Positions 7,994 to 13,687 of a DNA stretch of 13,687 nt are shown piece after piece. The DNA is from Bacteroidales bacterium UBA5072 (GTDB taxonomy: Bacteria > Bacteroidota > Bacteroidia > Bacteroidales > UBA10428), in the NCBI GenBank assembly GCA_002415855.1, contig DIAS01000122.1, positions 1 to 13,687 of the forward strand, in the 5' to 3' direction. A model generated the notes under the pieces. That model worked only from the letters and a program-made list of their open reading frames with translations. It was not told where the DNA came from and made no database searches. Made by a program: the position numbers and the translations under genes. Each line of letters opens with the position of its first letter. The stretch's first letter is position 1.

Positions 7994-8734
7994 ATGGGAT
8001 CATCAGACATACATCCCCGGAACCAGGCAGCGAAAAACAGCATTGTACGCACTGTTAATCAGGTACGGCAAGCTACCGAACCGGTTTATCTCAGAAAGAT
8101 CTTCCGTTTGAAACAGGTCCGGCAACTTACACCGGAGGCCTACGTATTGCGTTTTGACCGCAATGAGATCAATTTCAGGGCCGGTCAGCACATCACCCTG
8201 GGTATCCCCGGAAACAACCAGGTCAGGGAGTATTCCATCTACAGCACCGAACAGGATGCTTCCCTGGAAGTGCTGATCAAGGAAGTGGACAGTGGACTTG
8301 TGTCCCGGCAGCTCAGAAAGCTGATCCCCGGTGAATTGCTTGAAGTGGATGGACCGTTTGGTTATTTTACCATTGCAGCGCAAGACCTGCAGCGGAAATT
8401 CCTGTTTGTGGGAACCGGTACGGGCATCGCACCATTCCGCAGCATGGCGGGTTCCTATCCGGCCCTCGATTTTTCGGTTCTTCACGGCGTGAGGTATGCC
8501 ACTGAAAGCTATGAAAGGCACCATTTTCCCCATGACCGGTATACGCTTTGCACATCACGTGATGACCAGGGAAATTTCCGGGGCAGGGTTACCGACTACC
8601 TCAAACAAAAATCATTGGATTTTGACACATTGGTGTATCTTTGCGGAAATTGTGACATGATTTACGATGTTTATGATTTGCTGACCTCACGCGGGTTTCC
8701 GTCGGGAAATATTAAAACGGAGGTATATTTTTGA
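7994..8734 (+). CDS. Ferredoxin/flavodoxin-NADP reductase-like FAD oxidoreductase
   Basis: This is a 246-residue flavoprotein of the ferredoxin-NADP+ reductase superfamily. FAD-binding barrel: QLTPEAYVLRF (44-54), FRAGQHI, the FAD signature REYS (78-81), and GLVS (101-104), which contacts the pyrophosphate. Nucleotide-binding domain: GTGTGIAPF (140-148) and YLCGN near 215-219. The C-terminus is aromatic (VYF), as in plant-type and Fpr-type reductases, where it stacks on the flavin. There is no [2Fe-2S] or other fused domain, so it should pass electrons between NAD(P)H and a separate ferredoxin or flavodoxin. The fold begins near residue 33; the first 30 residues are an extra, polar, unrecognised extension. 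An in-frame TTG at 8108 is an alternative start but would cut into the barrel's first strand. It is followed after 7 bases by the MiaB gene, suggesting that it supplies electrons to radical-SAM enzymes (inference). Confidence 0.85.
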   Translation: MGSSDIHPRNQAAKNSIVRTVNQVRQATEPVYLRKIFRLKQVRQLTPEAYVLRFDRNEINFRAGQHITLGIPGNNQVREYSIYSTEQDASLEVLIKEVDSGLVSRQLRKLIPGELLEVDGPFGYFTIAAQDLQRKFLFVGTGTGIAPFRSMAGSYPALDFSVLHGVRYATESYERHHFPHDRYTLCTSRDDQGNFRGRVTDYLKQKSLDFDTLVYLCGNCDMIYDVYDLLTSRGFPSGNIKTEVYF

Positions 8735-8741
8735 GTATCTG

Positions 8742-10085
8742 ATGAAATATCATATTATTGCGCTGGGCTGCCAGATGAACAAGTCGGACAGTGAGCGGGT
8801 ACGTACCGTTTTGGAAGGAGTGGGTTATCACTGGACCGATGATGAGGAAGAGGCTAACCTGCTGGGCATTCTGGCATGTTCCGTCCGGCAAAAATCGATT
8901 GATAAGGTATACGCACGCATAGCAAAATGGAACAAATGGAAGAACAGCCGAAACCTGCTGACCTTTGTTTCGGGATGTGTATTGCCTGCGGACCGTGAAA
9001 AGTTCCTGAAATTGTTCGATCTGGTTTTTACCATAGCTGAGTTGCCCGATTTACCGGATATGATCAGGCAATATGGTATTGTCACGCGACATGCCCCGGT
9101 AATGAAACCTAAAGATGCCATCCGTGAATTCTGGATGGTGCGGCCTACCTATGTGTCAGAATTTGAAGCGTTCATTCCCATACAAAACGGCTGTGATAAA
9201 TTCTGCACCTTCTGCGCCGTGCCCTATACCCGTGGTCGCGAGATATCGAGGCCATCGCCGGAAATTCTCGGAGAATTAAAACTGGCAGTTGAAAAAGGCT
9301 ATAAAGCCATTACCCTCTTGGGTCAGAACGTGAATTCCTATGGCCTCGACAAGCAAGGGGCTGAATTGACCTTTCCCGGCTTGTTAAAGGCAATAGGGGA
9401 ATATGGAAAATCATCCGGAAAAGATTTCTGGGTGTATTTTACCTCGCCTCATCCACGCGACATGAGCGATGAAGTGCTGAAAACCATTGCGCAATACGAT
9501 TGCCTGGCAAAGCAGATTCATCTTCCCCTGCAATCGGGTGATGACAAGGTGCTGATGAGGATGAACCGGAAGCATACGTTCGAAGAATACCAGAGGATTA
9601 CCGGATCCATCAGGAGCATTCTACCCGAAGCAACGATTTTTACTGATATAATCGTTGGTTTTACCGGAGAGACTGAAGAGCAATTCGAGAATACCCGCAA
9701 TGCCATGGAAACCATCCGTTTCAATATGGCCTACATAGCCGTGTACTCACCCCGGCCTGGCGCTGCCAGTGCCCGCTGGAACGATGATATTCCCATGGCC
9801 GCAAAGAAAAGGCGATTACATGTCCTTACTGATGAGCTGACCCTGCATACTATGGAATACAACAGGAATCTCATCGGAAAAAAGCTAAAAGTGCTGGTTA
9901 CGGGCCGCGACCGGAAAAGCGGGTATCTGTCGGGCATCACCGAAGGCCGTATTGTTGTCAGATTTGCGTCCGGGCAGCCTATCCCACCCGGCACATTCGT
10001 TTGGTTGGATATCACCTCTGCAGCAACATATTCTGTTGAGGGGGAACTGTTAAATAACCTGATCGGTATACCGGAGCCGGCATGA
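8742..10085 (+). CDS. miaB: MiaB-type tRNA A37 methylthiotransferase (radical SAM)
   Basis: This is a 447-residue methylthiotransferase with all three family domains. UPF0004 domain (1-110) has its cluster cysteines at Cys10 (LGCQMN), Cys46 (ACSVRQ) and Cys79 (SGCV). The radical SAM domain has C151-x3-C155-x2-C158 (GCDKFCTFC). A C-terminal TRAM domain (about 378-440) should bind tRNA. LLGQNVNSYG is diagnostic of MiaB rather than RimO (LIAQDTT) or MtaB (LTGVN). MiaB converts i6A37 to ms2i6A37 in tRNAs reading UNN codons, using two [4Fe-4S] clusters and two SAM. Oddities: ILACSVRQ replaces the usual NTCSxR, and there is no N-terminal leader before the domain, unlike the usual Bacteroidota MiaB as I recall it. 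It may therefore be a divergent or second paralogue. It is cotranscribed with the upstream reductase and overlaps mtaB by ATGA. Confidence 0.85.
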   Translation: MKYHIIALGCQMNKSDSERVRTVLEGVGYHWTDDEEEANLLGILACSVRQKSIDKVYARIAKWNKWKNSRNLLTFVSGCVLPADREKFLKLFDLVFTIAELPDLPDMIRQYGIVTRHAPVMKPKDAIREFWMVRPTYVSEFEAFIPIQNGCDKFCTFCAVPYTRGREISRPSPEILGELKLAVEKGYKAITLLGQNVNSYGLDKQGAELTFPGLLKAIGEYGKSSGKDFWVYFTSPHPRDMSDEVLKTIAQYDCLAKQIHLPLQSGDDKVLMRMNRKHTFEEYQRITGSIRSILPEATIFTDIIVGFTGETEEQFENTRNAMETIRFNMAYIAVYSPRPGAASARWNDDIPMAAKKRRLHVLTDELTLHTMEYNRNLIGKKLKVLVTGRDRKSGYLSGITEGRIVVRFASGQPIPPGTFVWLDITSAATYSVEGELLNNLIGIPEPA

Positions 10086-11362
10086 AAAGAAGAGTCGCCT
10101 TTAAGACCCTGGGATGCCGGTTAAACCAGTTTGAAACCGATTCGGTGCTGACGGATTTTTACAAGTCGGGTTACGAAATCGTTGGTTTCAGCGAACCGGC
10201 TGATGTATACGTGGTGAATACCTGCACGGTGACCAACCAGGGGGACCACAAATCAAAAACTGCAATCAACCAGGCAGTTCATGGCAGGGAAGGATCACTC
10301 GTAGTGGTTACCGGTTGCATGGCGGAAAGCCAGAAACAGTACCTGGAGAACCGGGGTGATATCAGTTATGTTATCGATAATAAAAGCAAGGTCAGCATAC
10401 TCCCTTTGGTGGAGGCCCATTTCAACGGAGAGATCCTGTCACCGGATAACCTGAAGAAGGATGTTTTCGGATTCACTGTTGCTGAAAAGAGCTTTCACAC
10501 GCGCAGCATGATTAAGATCCAGGATGGTTGCGATAACTTTTGCACTTATTGCATTGTTCCCTCGGTGAGGGGTGCGGCCGTGAGTCGTCCGGTGCAGGAT
10601 ATCCTGGACAATATCAGAAAAGTGATCGATCTGGGATACAAGGAAATAGTGCTGACAGGGGTCAATATCAGCCGGTATGATCACGAGGGACTTGATTTCA
10701 CCGGATTGATTGAAAAAATACTTAACCTGGAAGGAAATTTCAGGGTCCGCATATCTTCCATTGAGCCCGAAGGATTTGGACAGCCGTTTTTTAACCTTTT
10801 TGCACATGAAAAGCTCTGCCCGCATCTTCATCTTTGCCTGCAAAGCGGTTCGGACCGCATCCTGATGCAAATGCGAAGGACTTACAGGTTACAGGCATAC
10901 CGTGACATCATCGAAGAGTTGTTGAAAAGATATCCCCTGTTCAATTTCACCACTGATATACTTGTGGGATTTCCGGGAGAAACCGAGGACGATTTTGATC
11001 AAACCTGCAAGGTCATCCGGGAGATTGGCTTTAGCCACGTACATACCTTCAAATACTCCATCAGGCATGGTACCCGTGCAGAACGGATGCCCGACCAGGT
11101 GCCTGAGAAAGTGAAACAACAGCGCAGTCAGGCTGTAAGGGAACTTGCCGCGGAATTAAAGCAGCAGTACAGGCAGCAGTTTATCGGGAAACAACAGACC
11201 GTTCTGGTGGAGAAAATAACAAAAAATGGTCTGGCCAGGGGTTATGGCCAGCATTATGTGCCTGTAGAATTCCGGCCGACACAACCCGGTACTAATTTTT
11301 TTGAACCTGTTACCCTTAAGCACCTGGCTGCAGCTTCACACGATTTTATTTTGAAGGGATAA
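10082..11362 (+). CDS. mtaB: MtaB-type tRNA t6A37 methylthiotransferase (radical SAM)
   Basis: This is a 426-residue methylthiotransferase. MtaB converts t6A37 to ms2t6A37 in tRNAs reading ANN codons (B. subtilis YqeV is the model). The N-terminal cluster cysteines are Cys12 (TLGCRLNQFETD), Cys48 (NTCTVT) and Cys79 (TGCMAE). The radical SAM motif is C150-x3-C154-x2-C157 (GCDNFCTYC), followed by the MtaB hallmark LTGVNISRY and FPGETEDDF. The C-terminal TRAM-like region is about 365-425. The TLGCRLNQxETD and NTCTVT motifs separate it from MiaB and RimO. Its ATG (10082-10084) overlaps the miaB TGA (10083-10085), implying coupled translation. Together the pair would modify position 37 of both the UNN and ANN tRNA sets. 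A spacer with hairpins follows the TAA/TAATTA end. Confidence 0.92.
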   Translation: MKRRVAFKTLGCRLNQFETDSVLTDFYKSGYEIVGFSEPADVYVVNTCTVTNQGDHKSKTAINQAVHGREGSLVVVTGCMAESQKQYLENRGDISYVIDNKSKVSILPLVEAHFNGEILSPDNLKKDVFGFTVAEKSFHTRSMIKIQDGCDNFCTYCIVPSVRGAAVSRPVQDILDNIRKVIDLGYKEIVLTGVNISRYDHEGLDFTGLIEKILNLEGNFRVRISSIEPEGFGQPFFNLFAHEKLCPHLHLCLQSGSDRILMQMRRTYRLQAYRDIIEELLKRYPLFNFTTDILVGFPGETEDDFDQTCKVIREIGFSHVHTFKYSIRHGTRAERMPDQVPEKVKQQRSQAVRELAAELKQQYRQQFIGKQQTVLVEKITKNGLARGYGQHYVPVEFRPTQPGTNFFEPVTLKHLAAASHDFILKG

Positions 11363-11431
11363 TTATCCTATCCTGCACAGTTTCCTGCATGCTATAATAA
11401 TCGCATAGTACTTGAGCCCCGTGGGAGGCGA

Positions 11432-11451
11432 GATAGGGTTTTTTACCCATC
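11432..11451. other. Hairpin 1 of the mtaB 3' spacer
   Basis: GAT-a-GGGT (11432-11439) pairs with ACCCATC (11445-11451) around a T5 loop, giving seven pairs with one bulged A. It starts 69 bases after the mtaB stop. A T6 tract occurs 12 bases further on, so together with the next hairpin it may end the reductase-miaB-mtaB transcript. Confidence 0.45.
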
Positions 11452-11454
11452 AAC

Positions 11455-11475
11455 CGGTCTTATTTTTTAAGACTG
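11455..11475 (+). terminator. Candidate terminator hairpin after mtaB
   Basis: GTCTTA (11457-11462) pairs perfectly with TAAGAC (11468-11473) around a T5 loop, and the stem extends by a G-U and a C-G pair at its base. The position fits the end of the three-gene operon. The T tract is inside the loop rather than after the stem, so this is not a textbook intrinsic terminator. Confidence 0.4.
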
Positions 11476-11485
11476 CCAAAAATCC

Positions 11486-11498
11486 AACCGGTCCGGTT
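11486..11498. promoter_or_regulatory. Operator-like palindrome AACCGG-T-CCGGTT
   Basis: A perfect 13-base dyad lies about 124 bases upstream of the DUF5916 start codon. Its left half also belongs to a 9-base direct repeat, CAACCGGTC, at 11451-11459 and 11485-11493 (34-base spacing). This looks like a protein-binding site more than an RNA hairpin, because the loop is one base. It would most naturally act on the DUF5916 gene. No matching regulator is in the window. Confidence 0.4.
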
Positions 11499-11621
11499 TG
11501 TTAATTAATTCTTAAAGAATGTTAAACGTGCAGCTTTATTTGTGTGTATACGTATTTGATTAAAGAGGCAACTGAAATCAGTTTATGTTCTATACCCTAA
11601 TACATAATCATTAACCATCTG

Positions 11622-13652
11622 ATGAAACTTTTATGCAGTATCCTGCTATTCCTCTACACGGGAGTTATATCAGCGCAGGAGAAAAAGGCCGTTGAAGCAC
11701 CAGGGAAAAAAACTGTTGAGGCATTATACATCACTTCAACCATAAATATTGACGGAATTCTTGATGAGCCCGTTTATACCCAGGCTCAACCTGCAAAAGG
11801 CTTTGTACAATTACAACCCTATAACGGGAAACCAGCCTATCAGCCTTCCGAGGTTTTCATTCTCTATGATCAGTCTGCAGTTTATGTAGGCGCTATGCTT
11901 TACGACAATTCTCCCGACAGCATTTACAATTTCTTCTCGGAGCGTGACAACATTGGCATGTCGGACTATTTTGGTATATACCTCGATCCTTACGACCAGG
12001 GTCAGTTGGCCTATGGTTTTTTTATTACTCCTGCCGGAGTCCAAACTGACATGAAAGCAATAAAGAGTGAATATGATTATGAAGACGACAATTGGGATGC
12101 CGTTTGGCAAAGCAAAACCAGGGTGACCGATAAAGGTTGGGTGGTGGAACTCCGGATTCCTTACTCGGCTTTACGTTTTCCCGAAAACGGCGATGGCACC
12201 TGGGGATTAAACATGTTCAGGAATATACGCCGATATAATTCAAACAATTCCTGGAACTTCATCGACCGTGAAGTCTCCGGATTCATCCACCAGGAGGGGC
12301 AGGTGACAGGTATCAAAAATATCAAGCCACCGGTACGGTTATCCTTAAGTCCCTATGCAGCGGCATATGTAGAATTCAAGGAAAGCGGCTCTGCGCCTGA
12401 TTATGTTTACAAGGGAGGCATGGATCTGAAATACGGTATCAGTGAAAGTTTTACCCTCGATATGATGCTGATACCCGATTTCGGTCAGATACAATCCGAT
12501 GATAAGCAGCTTAACCTCTCTCCTTATGAATTGTATTACTCGGAAAAAAGACAGTTTTTTACAGAAGGAACGGAACTTTTTGGCCGGGCCGATATTTTCT
12601 ATTCTCGTCGTATCGGAGCAACTCCAAAGTATTCCTACAAAGCATACGAAGAACTGCAGGAGGATGAGGTTGTGGACTACAATCCCACTGAAACGCAGTT
12701 GCTGAATGCTACCAAAGTGTCTGGCCGGACAACCAAAGGGTGGGGACTTGGTTTTCTGAACTCGATAACCCTTCCTGCGAATGCCATACTTAGGGATACA
12801 ATAACCGGACACGAACGTGATGTGAAGGTCCAGCCCCTGACAAATTATAATGTAGTGGTGGTTGATAAATCATTAAAGAACAATTCTTACATCAGCCTGA
12901 TCAATTCGAATCTCATGATGGCCAGAGATACTTCCCTCGTGGAGGATCCTTTACGGGCCAATGTGACGGCCACTGATTTTCAGATACGGAACAAGGCAAA
13001 GACATTTGCAGTCAAGGGTAAGGGGGGCATAAGTTTTAGACGCAACGGGGAACAGGAGACTGGCTATTTTGCCGGACTGGGAGTAGAAAAGAACAGCGGC
13101 AAACTGGTATACGGGATCTCTCAATCGATCTATTCCGACAAATACAATCCGAATGATTTAGGATATCTGCAAAGGAACAATGAACTGAAAACTGAATCTC
13201 ATATCGGGTATAACATCGTAGAACCGTTTGGTATTTTCCGCGAGATACATTCCTCACTATTTTATGAACATATCAGGATGTACAGGGATGCCGACCTCTT
13301 CACCAACGAGATCGGATTCGATACCTATGCCCAGTTCAAGAATAATTATGGCTTTGAGCTATTTCTCCAGTATACAGGGAATAAATACGATTACTATGAA
13401 CCCCGGGTGCCGGACCGGTACTACTTTGAACCCCAAAAGCTTACTTTCAATTTATTTGCTTTCTCCGATAACAGGAAACCCTTGCGGGTCAGCGGTGGCA
13501 TTGGTGGATTCAGGATCCCTGAACAGGATCAGCATGGATATTGGGGAAACGGTTACCTGAGGCTCAGGATCGGCAGACGATATATGGTAAAAAAAAAAAA
13601 AAATTATACTAAAAAAAAAAAAAAAAAAAAAGACGACGGACATTATAGATAA
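11622..13652 (+). CDS. DUF5916 domain protein with CBM9-like N-terminus, 3' truncated
   Basis: This is an exported protein with an outer-membrane barrel-like fold. Residues 1-18 are a signal peptide (LLCSILLFLYTGVISA, cut before Gln19). After a short duplicated linker (KKAVEA / KKTVEA), a carbohydrate-binding-module-9-like domain spans about 36-225, beginning with INIDGILDE (41-49). The DUF5916 domain follows, with the hallmark block DFGQIQSDDKQLNLSPYE and KRQFFTEGTELFG, then alternating amphipathic strands. DUF5916 proteins are common in Bacteroidota; their function is not established, though some sit near peptidase or TonB-type genes. Sequence up to about base 13588 (residue 655) looks genuine. 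Beyond that, the reading frame runs through A15 and A21 into a lysine tail and an accidental stop, while the usual C-terminal strands are missing. I take the true gene to continue past the window. Base 11622 is the ATG opening the signal peptide. Confidence 0.85.
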   Translation: MKLLCSILLFLYTGVISAQEKKAVEAPGKKTVEALYITSTINIDGILDEPVYTQAQPAKGFVQLQPYNGKPAYQPSEVFILYDQSAVYVGAMLYDNSPDSIYNFFSERDNIGMSDYFGIYLDPYDQGQLAYGFFITPAGVQTDMKAIKSEYDYEDDNWDAVWQSKTRVTDKGWVVELRIPYSALRFPENGDGTWGLNMFRNIRRYNSNNSWNFIDREVSGFIHQEGQVTGIKNIKPPVRLSLSPYAAAYVEFKESGSAPDYVYKGGMDLKYGISESFTLDMMLIPDFGQIQSDDKQLNLSPYELYYSEKRQFFTEGTELFGRADIFYSRRIGATPKYSYKAYEELQEDEVVDYNPTETQLLNATKVSGRTTKGWGLGFLNSITLPANAILRDTITGHERDVKVQPLTNYNVVVVDKSLKNNSYISLINSNLMMARDTSLVEDPLRANVTATDFQIRNKAKTFAVKGKGGISFRRNGEQETGYFAGLGVEKNSGKLVYGISQSIYSDKYNPNDLGYLQRNNELKTESHIGYNIVEPFGIFREIHSSLFYEHIRMYRDADLFTNEIGFDTYAQFKNNYGFELFLQYTGNKYDYYEPRVPDRYYFEPQKLTFNLFAFSDNRKPLRVSGGIGGFRIPEQDQHGYWGNGYLRLRIGRRYMVKKKKNYTKKKKKKKDDGHYR

Positions 13653-13687
13653 AAAGTACAAGTAAAATTGAATTCTCTTTTTTTTCT
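13589..13687. other. Homopolymer-rich window end, probable sequence artefact
   Basis: The last 99 bases hold runs of 15 A (13589-13603), 21 A (13611-13631) and 8 T (13678-13685). Nothing else in the window has comparable homopolymers and they interrupt an otherwise good coding frame. This looks like error-prone sequence at a contig end rather than biology. Confidence 0.75.

Noticed and set aside
8742..10085. MiaB gene as a decayed pseudogene because of the odd ILACSVRQ segment
   Set aside because: The cysteine itself is kept, all six cluster cysteines and the TRAM domain are present, and the frame is intact over 447 codons.
10439..10870. 143-codon open frame on the minus strand inside mtaB
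   Set aside because: Antisense to the radical SAM core of a clear gene; no domain or start context supports it.
10082..11362. RimO (ribosomal protein S12 methylthiotransferase) as identity of the second methylthiotransferase
   Set aside because: TLGCRLNQFETD, NTCTVT and LTGVN match MtaB, and the RimO-type LIAQDTT motif is absent.
11363..11621. Riboswitch or small RNA gene in the spacer before DUF5916
   Set aside because: Hairpins are present but I could not match them to any known riboswitch or RNA family; kept only as unexplained dyads.
12345..12812. 155-codon open frame on the minus strand inside the DUF5916 gene
   Set aside because: Antisense shadow of the conserved DUF5916 signature block; composition is not protein-like.
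13589..13652. Genuine lysine-rich C-terminal tail or a eukaryotic poly(A) end
   Set aside because: The surrounding genes are bacterial, the barrel domain is incomplete, and several separate homopolymers cluster at the sequence edge, which fits an artefact better.

Overview
This window is a piece of a Bacteroidota chromosome, most likely an uncultured Bacteroidales-like lineage. The evidence is a MutS2 with the N-terminus typical of the phylum, a secreted DUF5916 protein, a DUF7033-type polysaccharide deacetylase paired with a FemAB/GNAT-like protein, an almost complete lack of Shine-Dalgarno sequences, and one exact TAnnTTTG -7 box. Gene density is high and most genes are housekeeping or envelope genes. 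I see no tRNA, rRNA, CRISPR array, insertion sequence or phage gene.

Left part (1-3128): a 23S rRNA methyltransferase of the RlmI family runs in from the left edge. It converges on a small secreted MORN-repeat protein, with a REP-like palindrome between them. Divergent from the MORN gene is a membrane glycosyltransferase of the GT39/ArnT type.

Middle part (3129-7871, minus strand): a compact operon mutS2 - DUF7033/polysaccharide deacetylase - FemAB/GNAT-like protein. The junctions are a 4-base gap and an ATGA overlap, so the two envelope-type enzymes are probably translated together and downstream of mutS2.

Right part (7994-11362, plus strand): a second compact operon of a ferredoxin/flavodoxin-NADP reductase-like flavoprotein, a MiaB-type and an MtaB-type radical-SAM methylthiotransferase (7-base gap, then an ATGA overlap). 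The two methylthiotransferases modify position 37 of different tRNA sets. Placing a small flavin reductase in front of them suggests, as inference, a built-in electron supply for their iron-sulfur clusters. This is the most interesting functional idea in the window.

Right end (11363-13687): a 259-base spacer with three consecutive dyad symmetries, then a DUF5916 outer-membrane-type protein. Its last codons run into A15, A21 and T8 homopolymers at the edge of the window. I treat the lysine-rich tail encoded there as a sequencing or assembly artefact and the gene as 3' truncated. I found no convincing wholly new defence or mobile system here; the findings are ranked accordingly.
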